From Hyposmocoma kahamanoa (Eukaryota; Arthropoda; Insecta; Lepidoptera; Cosmopterigidae): 64,000 nucleotides of DNA. The notes below the pieces were generated by a model that worked only from the letters and a program-made list of their open reading frames with translations, had not been told where the DNA came from and made no database searches. The stretch is from NCBI RefSeq assembly GCF_003589595.1, contig NW_020654748.1:7012665-7076664 (forward strand). Reading direction: 5' to 3'. A program made the position numbers and the translations under genes. This document shows positions 1-10,557 of the stretch, piece after piece. How positions within the stretch are numbered: position 1 is the stretch's first letter; each line of letters starts with the position of its first letter.

Positions 1-1601
1 CTGCATGCTTCTGAGTACAGTATATCGCTGTCAGTGGCCAACCCATAGCGGAATGACGTCACTCCCACACGCGATTCCGACGGTCGGTCCTCGTTACGTT
101 TTATAGCGGTTCGAGGATCTTCCACCAATTGTATAAATTATTCACGCATAAACGCTTTTGGGTTTCCCAATTAACGTACCCGTGGAAATTGTAGATAGGA
201 TTGGGAACACACATTTGTGTAATTATATCTGTAATGGACAGAACACCACGTATGAAACGTTGGTGTCAGAAATATGTATACAGTTTAGATGATAAAGGTC
301 GAAAGAATAAATTCGAACATATAGTCTGTAGAGTAAAAAGTTGTAACAATGCAAGAAGAATACAAACACCGTAAAGGTTCTTTAGCGGTAGAGGGCGTAA
401 ATTTAACAGAAGTCTAGTATAGTGTAGTTGTTTGTGTACATATGTATGTGTATATGTGTGTTTGTGTTGGAGATTAAGAGGGAGAGAGAAAGAAAATAAG
501 TGTGTGTATGTGTGTAATACATACAGGTTGACCCGGAAGTAATGGTCAAAGCGAAATGAGGAGGATGGGGTGAGTATTTCCGATCAATTTGGCTGTCTTC
601 ATTGAGGTTCCTAAATTGATGGTCCGAAATTTATTTAACTTTTTGCGTTTTCGTCAAGTGTACCCTCAAAACACCCTTTTCATTAAAAAAATAATTTTCT
701 AGTTTCTTTTTGCATAATGCTTCCAAGGAATGCAACTTTCCAACAATAATCTTTCCGAAATCTGCTAGGATTATATCATTTTCAATTAACTATTATGTAA
801 ACAATTATATTTTCACACAAAACACAATTTATTAAAAAAAATGCTCATCACATGAAAAATGTACAACGGAAAAGTGCTCGTGTAGCTCAAAAACTAATGC
901 ATTTTATGCCCATTCACGCGATATATAAACTCATGGGATTTTTGCGGTTGTATTTTATTTTGTTTTGGAGGTCACTTTTTCAACAAAACAATAATACCGC
1001 AGCGCAGCAATATTTTCACTAAAAATACCAATTTTTGCTTTAAAATGATTTAGAAATGCTTTTGGCATAGTCTTAATAAATATAGATGAAATAAAATACT
1101 ACCTACAACAGAGTAGTAATATCAGGTAATCCCAATTCGGGAGCGGGCTAGTGATGCATCTTAATAATATAATAATTACATCCTTTATTGCACTAAACAA
1201 GTACCAAGGAAATATTAGTTACGCAAAAGGTAAGCAAAGGTAGACCTATCCCTAAAAGAGATCTTAGTCAACACAAGCAGTAAGAACCAACATCCTAAGC
1301 GGGCAATAGAAATATGGTTTAAATATATATTTTATTAAATATATAAAATCTAATGTGTAAATAAAAAATTACCGGTACCACAGACCGGGCGCAGTGGCAG
1401 TTACTCGACAAAAAAATATGTATACACGCAAACGATGGGCTGGACGGCACTGGACGTGGAAAAGAAAAAGCACACGATTCGTATTCCGGCCCATTGTACG
1501 AGTAGTGACGTGATTATTTACAAGCTCGGTGCCTAATTCACATAAAAGATTTGCACATTCCGAAGTTACAGTTATAGGAAATAATCTCACTACGTAGTAC
1601 T
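1..1601. other. Unassigned A+T-rich DNA
   Basis: No convincing gene seen. The left edge is slightly richer in G+C and holds a CRE-like octamer, TGACGTCA, at 54-61. A degenerate GT-rich microsatellite runs from about 425 to 515. The minus-strand open frame at 1369-1590 has no recognisable motif and looks like chance. Confidence 0.5.
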
Positions 1602-1642
1602 AAAAAAACCGACCTCAAAAGTTCCTGAAATTACATATAATA

Positions 1643-2920
1643 GGGGTTAAAGTATGAAATTGCCGATTTGTACTGAAAATCTAAATTATTTATTTTTTAA
1701 ATTTTTAACAAATTTATTTAATCAAAATAGTTGCCATTATTATCTATACATTGCTGCCATCTAATGGGAAGGTTATTAATGCCTTTGCGATAGAACTCCG
1801 ACGATCTAGACTGCACAAACTGTGTGAAAGCATTTTGTACTGCCTCCTGGGAAGAAAACTTCTTGTCACGTAGATAATTGTCCAAATCCCGAAAAAAATG
1901 GTAGTCCGTTGGAGCAAGGTCTGGTGAATACGGAGGATGACGAATGGTTTCTAACTGCAGTTCCTGAAGGGTCAAAATGGTTTCTCGTGCTGTGTGAGGT
2001 CTGGCGTTGTCGTGGAGCAATAATGGTGAAGATCGATTCATGAGTCGGGGCTGTTTTACTGCTAGTTTTGTCAACATGGTTCGGAGTTCGGCACAATAGA
2101 CATCTGCCGTTATTGCTTGACCAGATCGGAGAAAACTATAGTGAATAACACCATGCTGAGACCACCAAACAGTTACCATTACCTTTGTATTGGTAAGTTT
2201 TGCTTTAGGACACTGTTGTGGCATTTGACCTGGGGTCAGCCATTGCATTTTTCTTTTCCGGTTATCATAAAGAATCCACTTTTCATCACATGTTACAATT
2301 CGATCCAATATTCCTTCATTTCTGTACCGGTTCAACAAGGCAACACAAGTTTCAACACGCGTTTCTTTCTGCAGATCAGTCAAATCATGAGGCACCCATT
2401 TTTCGTATTTTTTTATTTTATTGATTTGACGCAAGTGAGTCAATATTGTGGGTAAGGTAACGTTAAACCATGCCGCTAATTCCTGGGTAGTTTGACTAGG
2501 ATCGGCTTCCACTATCTCTCTTAATTCATCGTTATTCACCTGTGTGGGCGGTCTTCCTCGTGGCTCGTTCTTTAAGTCGAAATTTCCATCACGAAAGCGT
2601 TTAAACCAAAATCGCACGGTGCGTTCATTAGTAGACCCCTCTCCAAACGCAGCATTGATATTGCGGGCTGTTTCTGCCGCGTTAGTTCCGCGTCGGAACT
2701 CGTATTCAAAAATCACTCGAATTTTCGCAGTATCCATCTTTCTTGTCTAAATTGAATAACAAAAACAATTGAAAGTCGATATTCAAATGTTTCAAATTTA
2801 AAAAAAAGAATCACAGAAACCATTTGAAAAAAGTTTCATTCGAAAACCTCAAACCATGAAGATTCTATGAAAATTCAAAGAACCTATTGCAATAAAACGG
2901 CAATTTCATACTTTAACCCC
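1643..2920 (-). mobile_element. Full-length mariner transposon
   Basis: A 1278 bp element is bounded by TA at 1641-1642 and 2921-2922, the expected mariner target duplication. The ends match as perfect 23 bp inverted repeats (1643-1665 and 2898-2920), starting GGGGTTAAAGTATGAAATTG. Inside is one uninterrupted transposase gene on the minus strand, with about 180 bp before the start codon and 75 bp after the stop codon. Intact ends, target duplication and open frame point to a recent insertion that may still be mobile. Confidence 0.95.
1718..2737 (-). CDS. Mariner transposase, cecropia-type, intact
   Basis: A 339-residue protein that should bind the terminal repeats of its own element and carry out cut-and-paste transposition into TA sites in the nucleus. 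Residues about 1-110 form the N-terminal DNA-binding half, followed by the mariner linker motif WVPHDL at 114-119. The catalytic triad is complete: D151 in TCDEKW, D243 in LLHDNARPH and D278 in YSPDLAPTDYHFF. There are 34 residues between the last two aspartates, the DD34D spacing of mariner. The C-terminus, ending NNGNYFD, and the central VTCDEKWILYDN block resemble the cecropia subfamily, to which human Hsmar1 also belongs. The length is normal for mariner and there is no internal stop or frameshift. The start was chosen at the ATG at 2737, because the downstream sequence has the usual mariner N-terminal layout. Whether the enzyme is active cannot be read from sequence alone. Confidence 0.95.
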   Translation of the reverse strand: MDTAKIRVIFEYEFRRGTNAAETARNINAAFGEGSTNERTVRFWFKRFRDGNFDLKNEPRGRPPTQVNNDELREIVEADPSQTTQELAAWFNVTLPTILTHLRQINKIKKYEKWVPHDLTDLQKETRVETCVALLNRYRNEGILDRIVTCDEKWILYDNRKRKMQWLTPGQMPQQCPKAKLTNTKVMVTVWWSQHGVIHYSFLRSGQAITADVYCAELRTMLTKLAVKQPRLMNRSSPLLLHDNARPHTARETILTLQELQLETIRHPPYSPDLAPTDYHFFRDLDNYLRDKKFSSQEAVQNAFTQFVQSRSSEFYRKGINNLPIRWQQCIDNNGNYFD

Positions 2921-3164
2921 TAATATTTGCCAAGTTTTATTGAAATTAGTTACCGGAAACTGGAGGAAACCGGATTCATCCCCTAGTTTGCCACCCTTAG
3001 AGGTGGCATATTTTCTTCGAATTTTAATGGGACCACTACTCAGGTACCCTCTTTCCAACAAAAAAAAAAATCATCAAAATCGGTTCACAACGAGTCGCGT
3101 AAAATACATACGGAAAAAACATACAGTGGAATTGAGAACCCCCTTATTTTTTTGAAGTCGGTTA

Positions 3165-4023
3165 ATGAGTAAATCAAATTTAAATTATTTTGGTTGGTGC
3201 CAAAAGCTCATATTTTTGAAAAAGCATATTTGAACCTATAATAAGTAAACTGGAAGGTCAGCAATTTTAGTATTTTACCTCTGCACATACACAAAAACAC
3301 ACCGGTTGCAAAAGACCGGTCGGTAAATTTACTTATTTATTTTTGATCCAATTTAAAAATAAAAAATTTGTCGACTGTCATTTTTTCTTTCATTTCTTTT
3401 AATTTGCTAATAATACACGCATCAAGTGGTCCAAGGTTTTTTTTGGCTTATTGAAAGTTTCATGAACTTTAGTTAAAAACTGTTTTTATTAATTTTTGAT
3501 AAATGTTAACATTTTCAACCGTCACTGCTTTGTCACAAAATTTTAGAAAATACATTTTGTTTAATTTCAATATTTTTCGATAAGGGTTGAGTAAGACTGT
3601 ACTAAATCGATTTTAATATATATTAATTTAGTTACTACTTTGTGTCTAAATTATCTTTATTTTAATATAAACGTTACTATTTTATATGCTTACTTTCTTT
3701 TTGTTCCACCAAACATGCATATGTATGTAGAATGTCATGATATAATAGATTGAAAGACAGTAGTTACAGGATTGTAACCACGGTATACTAAAAATATCGG
3801 GAAAATTATCATTAATAATCATTATAAAATAAATAATCATTATAAAAAACCTATAGATAAGTAGTAACAATTATTTTAAACACCAGACCCAAAAAGAGGG
3901 AAGTCGTAAGTTCCCAGCCTTTGTTCGTGTATCGGTGTGTCTGTTTACTTTTGTGTTTTTTTATTATAATGTGGCGTTGCAATAAATGATTTCTATTTCT
4001 ATATTTGTCTTTTTTTTTCAAAC
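3165..4023. other. Unassigned A+T-rich DNA
   Basis: No gene or clear repeat border seen. Homopolymer-rich and A+T-rich throughout. The short open frames on the minus strand at 3682-4033 are low-complexity and match nothing I recognise. Confidence 0.4.
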
Positions 4024-4235
4024 AAAGTAACATTTCGGGTCCTTTAGTCCCATGGCCACGGTTCAGTTGTTAAAGTCATCAAGCAGTTATGTCTAATATT
4101 AATACAAACTTTTGTACAAAATGTTTGACTATTGTTACAAAATTTATTAATTTGAAAACGTTATTTTTAATTTTGCAAAGAACATTTTAATTTACGTTAC
4201 ATGCGTTTTATAAAATATTCTATTTTAACAATGTG
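4024..4235 (-). repeat. Family C repeat fragment
   Basis: Carries the family C core, read on this strand as CATTTCGGGTCCTTTAGTCCC followed by AAAGTCATCAAGCAGTTATG. It then shares a further A+T-rich tail with the copy at 43058-43367: both contain AAGAACATT followed by AATTTAC and end near TATTTTAACAAT. The outer arm seen in other copies (GGATTTAAATCGCGTATATT) is absent here. Confidence 0.6.
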
Positions 4236-4851
4236 ATTTTTTCTTAATTAAATTCGTCATAAATAAAATAACGTCGTAAATATACAAAATCTCATATGAG
4301 ATTTCCGGATGTTCCCATATTTATGTCATAAAACAGTCCCAAGTGGAATATTGATATACTTTAATTAAACTTTTATTAATCATACTTTGATTACAGCAAA
4401 CTTACAAACATAAAAAACAATTTCAACATTCAAGCCATACATATTGACTTATCTATGATTATGGTACAACACTAAATCCGCCATATATTTGGTAGGTACG
4501 TTTAGTCCGTAGATAGGGCAGCTAATTTCCTTTATGTTTTTCCATCCTCTAAGTAAAAATTAAGTTAAGGTATGTCAAAAGAAGTTGAATTTTAGTAAAT
4601 GTCAATAATTATAAAAACATAAAACCTATACGTAATATCCTGTCATAAAAGAATGTACAAAAGGAATTATTATTCTTTATGCAGTTATTGTTTTATCATT
4701 CATCAATTGTGTAATAAGTTTTATTTTGTATTAGCAGTTCTTTTAGTTTATTTATAAATGCTGACGTAGTTTGTTCTGATTAGAGATCTTCGTAAAATGT
4801 TGATGGATGCAAAAGGTACGGTGCAAAGTAATATATGTAGTAAATATAATA
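4236..4851. other. Unassigned A+T-rich DNA
   Basis: No gene, repeat border or RNA gene recognised. Confidence 0.4.
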
Positions 4852-5072
4852 CTGCCTCCGTGGCCGAACGGTTACCATGCCGGACTTCCACGCAGAAGTC
4901 CCAGGTTTGATTCCCGGGCCGGGAGAAATATTTGTATGGCCTACATTTATTTCTCTCGTGAGTATTGGTGTAATTTGTGGTTGTCTATGTGTGTGTCCAT
5001 GGCACCAGCGGTACAGGGTTTCCCTAGCGAGGGGCTATATTGAGTGTGTACTTTATTATTATTATAATTAAA
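4852..5072 (+). mobile_element. tRNA-derived SINE, family T
   Basis: The head looks like a tRNA: an A-box-like TGGCCGAACGG and a B-box-like GGTTTGATTCCC about 50 bp downstream, as expected of an internal RNA polymerase III promoter. A non-tRNA body follows, and the 3' end is a short ATT-rich tail. A diverged second copy lies at 17889-18010. The tail runs directly into a mariner fragment. Confidence 0.7.
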
Positions 5073-5146
5073 ATACATTGCTGCCATCTAATGGGAAGGT
5101 TATTAATGCCTTTGCGATAGAACTCCGACGATCTAGACTGCACAAA
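5073..5146 (-). mobile_element. 74 bp mariner transposase fragment
   Basis: Bases 5073-5146 are identical over 74 bp to 1746-1819 in the intact mariner, part of the transposase C-terminal coding region (around residues SEFYRKGINNLPIRWQQC). No mariner end or TA duplication flanks it, so it is not a solo or internally deleted element. It abuts the tail of the family T SINE. Confidence 0.9.
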
Positions 5147-5394
5147 GAAGTTGTCCTTTTTCTTAGAATTTGTGAGCCGAAAGAAGACGTCTAGGATATT
5201 AACGTACAAACAAAGGTTACTTACTGCTGGGGACGGAAACGAGACAATCTTCCCACGTATAGATGGGCAAGGAACGTCTTTCTGACATTTAAGAGGTATA
5301 TATTTCTTGTACTAGGAATATTGGTCACATTTTCACAAGTAAATGACACTATTATGCGAAATAAACATTAATGATGAGCCAAACTTTCCATCTC

Positions 5395-5820
5395 TTATGT
5401 TTGCAATAGATGGAAAATTTTATGAGGATATTAAAAGAAGGGTACGAAAGAGAAACACAGTAAATGGAGACATAAATGGTCTAATGGGGAGCAACATCCT
5501 ATCCCAAAAAGCACACTAGTCCATACACAATGCTTTGCTGGTTCCCATACTGCCGTTTGGTAGTGAGTGTTAGGTATGGCAGAAGAAGTATGAAAGTAGG
5601 ATTAATGCAATGGTGATGAGATCTTTGAGGAAAATTTGTGGAATAAACTTGAGTGATAGAGTGAAGAATACAATAATACGTGAAATATGTGGCTTGAAAG
5701 AGGATGTAGTGACTGGAATGGAGAAAGGAATGTTAAGGTGGTTTGGGCATCATGCAGGGCGGATGGATGTTAGACGAAATTACCAAACAGATTTATGGTG
5801 CGAATCTGGATGGAAGGGTT
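5395..5820 (+). pseudogene. RTE-like non-LTR retrotransposon, reverse transcriptase C-terminal remnant
   Basis: The translation from about 5409 reads as the end of an RTE-type polymerase region: DGKFYEDIKRRVRKRN, then GLMGSNILSQKA, and later RINAMVMRSLRKICGINL, IREICGLKEDVV and GMLRWFGHHAGRMD. In this clade these blocks lie downstream of the catalytic reverse transcriptase motifs. The copy is 5'-truncated and carries a stop after SQKAH plus at least one frame disruption before RINAM. It is cut at 5821 by a TTAA-flanked MITE. A matching C-terminal piece lies at 19059-19228. Confidence 0.8.
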
Positions 5821-6224
5821 TTAACCCATTTGCGCCCGCCGTGCCCAATCGAGGACGCTACTTAAAGTACCCGTAATTTATTTATATCACTATTAATACT
5901 CCTTACAGAAGTGTATATGTGAAGTAAAATAGTGAATCTTGATTTTATTACGTAAAAAAATTGTTTGGAATTAAACAAAAGTGGTTTTGCAGTTCCTTTT
6001 GCGGGTTTAATTTACGCACACGTGAAACGCTAAAGTTAGTTGTTTTTCGTGTATGTCATTTCCAACAATTTATTTATTTCCTCACACATATTGTTAAAAT
6101 ATATTCGTATACTATAAAATAAAAATTGTATGATTGAGTTAAATAGTGTTTTCACAACTTCAGACGGTGGTTACATAACGGTGTCCCCAATTGGGGACAT
6201 TGGGCGCATACGGGGTAGTTTATT
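5821..6224. mobile_element. piggyBac-like MITE (TTAA target)
   Basis: The left end is TTAA followed by CCCATTTGCGCCCGCCGTG. The right end, read on the other strand, begins TAAAC then TACCCCGTATGCGCCCAATG. Both ends continue into a CCCAATnGnGGAC block, giving imperfect inverted ends of about 33 bp. The right end contains the 18 bp palindrome TGTCCCCAATTGGGGACA (6182-6199). There is no coding capacity. The right-hand TTAA has decayed to TTTA, so the target duplication is inferred, not exact. Confidence 0.6.
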
Positions 6225-6249
6225 AGTTTTTCATCCATAAGTAATTTTG

Positions 6250-6410
6250 ATGAGGAACACCAGAGCAACGGAATCCAATTTGGAGCACTCCCCGGAACAC
6301 CCAGTTTAGAGCCAGTTTAAACTTCATTTCCCAAATTGGTTCTACCGGGAATCGAACCCGGGACTTACTCATCAAGCATCATCTCTCTAAGGAAGGACCA
6401 CGGTGACTTC
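6250..6410 (-). mobile_element. tRNA-like SINE, family G
   Basis: Read on the minus strand, a B-box-like GGGTTCGATTCCCGG lies at 6345-6362, within a paired T-arm-like segment and followed by a body that is shared with a second copy at 20643-20775 (both contain CCAGAGCAAC on the plus strand). The A box is weaker. The family is not named here. Confidence 0.55.
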
Positions 6411-6960
6411 ACATGACTGCCAAAGTATTTTATGTACGAGTAAGCGAGTTAAACAAAATGACAAATACTAAACTAAACCGTATCTGATCAGAATACAAAA
6501 GTAGTGAATAGGCTACCCTGTGAGATTCGTACCAATTACCTTTTCAAGAGGCAAGACTTTTCCTACTATGGTATGTAATTTGAAAGAAAAGAAAAAGTAG
6601 AGACATAATAACAAAATATTCAGAGTAAATTGCTATCTCTTACGTAGTTTTACTTGTATTCAAGAAAACCTTAAAGCACTTCTTGTGTAAGTGTAAGAAA
6701 TAAGTCTAGATAACAAGAAAGTTACTCCGGTCCCAAAAAGAGCATTGAATTTCCATATTCCACCGAATATCCAAGACGTAAGAGAGATTGGACATCGATA
6801 GCACTGAGATACCTATCAATAGGAAATTTCAACACTCACACAAGGTCTTATACAAATTTCTTGGTAAACAGTTAGTTATTTTAAATTTCATGAGCTCGAC
6901 GTTTGTTTACAGTTTCCTAATAACTTTGAAACAAATTTTACTATTATTACCAAACTCACA
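6411..6960. other. Unassigned A+T-rich DNA
   Basis: No gene or recognisable repeat seen. The two overlapping open frames on opposite strands between 6788 and 7145 are low-complexity; their right part belongs to a MITE end. Confidence 0.4.
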
Positions 6961-7060
6961 GGCATATTTAGAGGAACGCAAAATAAGGTTGAATTATGAT
7001 AGCAACGTCCATAATTATGAACAAATGGCCATATATACCAGAACGTTTCGAAAGATACGA
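6961..7060 (+). mobile_element. One end of MITE family H
   Basis: The sequence CATATTTAGAGGAACGC, then GAATTATGATAGCAACG and CCATATATACCAGAACG, matches the left half of the two-ended copy at 47599-47816. The opposite end is not visible, so this is a half element. Confidence 0.6.
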
Positions 7061-7121
7061 AAAGAAAAGATGTTTTTGACCAGCAGTCTACTATACTAAA
7101 CTCCTTGTAATTAGTAATTAT

Positions 7122-7364
7122 CACTTTACCCATTTCTGTTGCCAAGCAGTAATGTGAGCATTGACTAAAGCGTTAGGGCGCTGGTGAAATTACAGGCACA
7201 TGGGAATTGTCAACTTTTGTCTCAGGGTGACGGGTGCAGTGACAGTGCCCCTCAGATCTTTGTAATTTATAGCTATGAGTTGCACTGCAACTGCTATGGA
7301 TATGCATGTCGCTTACCACCAGGCGCACAACTTGTTTACCCCGTCACTTGGTATAACAAAAAAA
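7122..7364 (+). mobile_element. Family B repeat copy
   Basis: Family B is the commonest repeat in the window. It is about 300 bp when complete. It begins near GTAGAGCTCCTTGTGAAAG, continues through GCCAAGCAGTAATGTGAGCA, GTGAAATTACAGGCACATGG, TCAGGGTGACGGG, CACTGCAACTG and CTTGTTCGTCCCGTCACTTG, and ends TATTATAAAAAAA. The A-rich 3' end suggests copying through RNA. I see no tRNA-like head and cannot name the family. This copy lacks a clear 5' end. Confidence 0.8.
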
Positions 7365-8951
7365 GGCAATTGGTGTAGTTGCATGACACATTAAAAAAAT
7401 ACTCGTATGACACACATCTTTATTTTTTTCCACATGATATATTTCTATATATCATCTGCCTAAAGCTAATTAAAGAGATGACAACTTAATTTGAGAAAAA
7501 TGGACAACTCAATAAAATAACAAAATTATTACAGAAATATACTGCCGCGTCACGGACACACAGTGACTTTTTAATGGAGCTGTAGCACGCGATACTCTTA
7601 ATCTCAGTGATGTCACAATTACAAGGAAAAGCCAGGCAGGAACTATTGTAGAGGAAGACTAGGCATTTTCACTTCATTACTACTGCGTAGTTGATACTGT
7701 TCAAACGAACTCAACATATAGATCGATTTGTAAGAAGCTCATTTCTAGTACAAAAACCACGCTTTAAAAAGTATTAGAAAATTTTTCGACTTTTTATATA
7801 CGAGTATAGTTTATCCCTCTCAAATAATAATGATAAAATCTATTTTTATTTACACGCACAACAGATCGGTACAATGTAAAATACAGAGTTTTAATATTCA
7901 ATTTTGTGACAGACAGGAGTCTAAACTAGGGTAGGGTATATAGGTCTCCTTGTCTCCCCCTCTAGATTGTATAATTACTTTGCTCCACTTAAGACATCGT
8001 TAAATTACATTAAATTTAATTACTTCTTAGAGGTTTAATTATTTCTTACAAGTACAGTAGAAGATATAGAATGCGTGCGCAGGAACCTGAGCGAACTTTG
8101 GTATAGCTGGTGCGCAAAAGACTCAGAAAAGAGTGGCCACCTCCACTGTATATCGAGCAAACATACAAGCAAGAATGTTTGCATAAAAGAGTAGAACCAT
8201 ACACCAAAATCAGGTTTTTCAAAAACAGTACTGTCAATATGTAAAACTAGAATTAAGGTTTTATTAAACCAAGAACGAATACTCGACACACATCGTTGCG
8301 TTGTACGGAAGAAGGTAAATATGTCCAAAATTATTTTTCTCTCTGAGCACATCTTCTTTGAAGCTGGTGCCAATTTACACTGCGGAGTTTATATCTCATC
8401 CGATCTACATGAGCGGGATCGTGAATTACAGGGTTTAGTATTCTGCTTTAGAAATAGTCAAATATTTCTAACATTTCGAGAAATACCTTACGTTACCTTA
8501 CCTTTGTATGGGCAGGTATATATATATATATATATATATAACGCTATATAGTTCAAAAGTCTTCACTGTTCGGATTTTGTAATTATGTATAAATGTAATA
8601 CTACAAAAAATCTAAAACAATTATGGTTCTAAGTTATTTAGCACTGTTATCATCATTAGTAAAATGAGGGGCTCTTGGCAATTTATAGCCATTCTTAAAA
8701 GAAGCTAACGAACATTTCTACATTTCAGCTTTAGAAGAAATTTCATTACCGTTTGAATCATCTTAAATAATTTTTACTTGAATGCCGACAAAGACAATTT
8801 TTGTTTATCAAAGCCGTCACGATTTTTTGTGAATACGTAAGAAACTGCTTTATGAAACTACGAACAGATATGTACATATAATGTAACAATTTAATAAACC
8901 GAAAACCGACATTTTCGCATAAAACATAATGCCGTAACTGGCACCAGGACG
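7365..8951. other. Unassigned A+T-rich DNA with a (TA)n tract
   Basis: No gene recognised. A (TA)n microsatellite occupies 8517-8540. The 112-residue minus-strand frame at 8035-8373 has no motif I know and no splice-like context. I treat it as chance. Confidence 0.4.
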
Positions 8952-9188
8952 TAACCATAGTACAGAAAAGACAAGTATGGTAACTCCATACAAACGTCGC
9001 AGCGTGGCGTGTATGTGTGCCCACCCGCCGCGTGCCGTGTACGGACACACACATTCGCATAATCTCGCGATGCATTCTCCTTGCATAGCACTGGTCTTCC
9101 CAGCGTTTTAGCGAGCATGCCAACATACAAACCTCGCTGCTATTTTGGATGGACTTACCATACTTGTCTTATTACACTACGACGTTAC
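8952..9188. repeat. Foldback repeat, family D
   Basis: Two arms of about 66 bp, 8952-9017 and 9123-9188, are inverted copies of each other. Both contain GGAGTTACCATACTTGTCTT or a close variant (GGACTTACCATACTTGTCTT), read in opposite directions. The loop is about 105 bp. A single-arm copy lies at 52741-52853. The locally higher G+C content comes from the arms and explains the longish minus-strand frames here. Confidence 0.65.
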
Positions 9189-10557
9189 GCTGTAGTGTAC
9201 GAGATAGAACATATTAGATAGTCGTTTTTCTACCAACGAAGAGAATGTACGAGTACGATTTATTCAGCTTGACGTTCCCTTGCCATCTTCGCACGTTTTT
9301 TATGACCCTTTGTTGAAGATTATGCTGAAATGATTTTTTGCTGATCAAAATCAATATTTGGCAATAAAACCTTTGTGGAAAAGACGGAGGGGCATGAGAG
9401 GATTGAGAACCCTAAACCTCGTGAAAGGACAACGGAAAGGAGTCTCTAAGTGTGAGACACTCCAATGTTTGACGTAAGCGTGAATTCGGTAAGTACATAC
9501 ATACAAGGGGGTCTGAATAGTAATCTGCGTAAGTATAAAATAAAAGACAACCTTGGCTACATTTTTTGCGTGCCCCTGCAAGAGAAATGCACTAATTATA
9601 TTTGTTACAAAAGGACTTACGTCTGTTAAAAAAATTAAGTTGCTCATTTTTACATTTTATGGTTTTTTCTTCCGAGATGTTGTCTGTGCAAACCAACGAC
9701 TTCAATTTAAAGACAAGAACATTCACAGCAACTACATGTTCCAAACAAAATACTATCAATAGCGATAGTGTTTTGTTTTAGTGTTGAATTTTGCCAAAGA
9801 GTATCTACCGTAGTAGTATCGTGGACAGACGTAACAGTCTATACCTATTAGGTATTATTCATAGTTGGGGTATTAACGTAAAACCCTAGCAAAGTCGCTA
9901 TTAGTTGCACAGTACATTTCAGTTTGCTTTACTCAGACCCCTTCTGTTTACTATTTATAATTGTCATATTACTAAAAAGGAAAACCAAAAAATATGCAGT
10001 TGAGTTGTTGAAATGATTGATGTTATTGTTACGCACTTTTCCTTGCGGAAAGGCAAAGATTTTTAGACCATGCAACCTAGTCAAGTACATAGATATCGTT
10101 GAGCCTAGTCTTTTTTTAAATTCATATGGTAACCTTAGTAGCTGTTATAATCATATTTTATTATTATACATACTCTGTGTCTAATACTCTGTGTCTGTTG
10201 CTTATTAATCTATATTTTCTCTTGTTTTAACACGCGTTCTTATATGCTTGCAAAACAAGATTGACAGTGTGAACATTTTTATACAGTATTTCGCGATTAT
10301 CGAATGTTATAATGCACAAATTATTCAAAAACCACAATATTACTCACCGAATCAATGTGAATAATTTAAAACTTTAAATTTATGTTTACACAATTAATCA
10401 AACAGCTAAATGTGAGCAACCGATTACCGATGTAAATTAAATTTTCAAAGAGGACCGCATCTGTTCAACCAACTAAATGATGTGCAGCGTCTTCACCGCA
10501 CATCAGCGAAACAGCGTATGTATGGAACACCGCATCTAGTACCTATGTACCTATGTG
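9189..10557. other. Unassigned A+T-rich DNA
   Basis: No gene recognised. Around 10035-10060 a CCTTGCGGAAAGGCAAAG motif resembles one at 22635-22655, perhaps a short old repeat. Confidence 0.35.

Larger units (their letters stand above)
1602..3164 (+). mobile_element. Family A repeat copy split by the mariner insertion
   Basis: The left edge carries the end motif AACCGACCTCAAAAG, and the right edge ends in TTTTTTTGAAGTCGGTTA, its near inverted complement. Between them, once the mariner is left out, the sequence follows the other family A copies (18520-18795 and 23541-23998). Shared blocks include a CCGGATTCATCCCCTAGTTTG-like segment, a segment about a slowly varying CCAACAAAAAAA tract, and GTTCACAACGAG. 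This looks like a non-autonomous element with short inverted ends. I recognise the type as widespread in arthropod DNA but cannot name the family. Confidence 0.7.

Noticed and set aside
1369..1590. 73-residue minus-strand frame
   Set aside because: No motif, no context, and part of it resembles family B text (GGGCGCAGTGGCAGT).
3188..3210. TTGGTTGGTGCCAAAAG as a mariner end
   Set aside because: It resembles some cecropia-type mariner ends, but there is no partner end and no transposase remnant next to it, apart from the complete element with different ends.
6345..6362. tRNA gene at the GGGTTCGATTCCCGG motif
   Set aside because: No matching D arm or acceptor stem; the surrounding body is shared with another copy, so it is a SINE.
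8035..8373. 112-residue minus-strand open frame
   Set aside because: No motif, hydrophobic low-complexity composition, no splice or start context. Expected by chance in A+T-rich DNA of this length.
8758..9126. 122-residue and overlapping minus-strand frames
   Set aside because: The G+C-richer part is the family D foldback, which opens several frames at once. No family resemblance.
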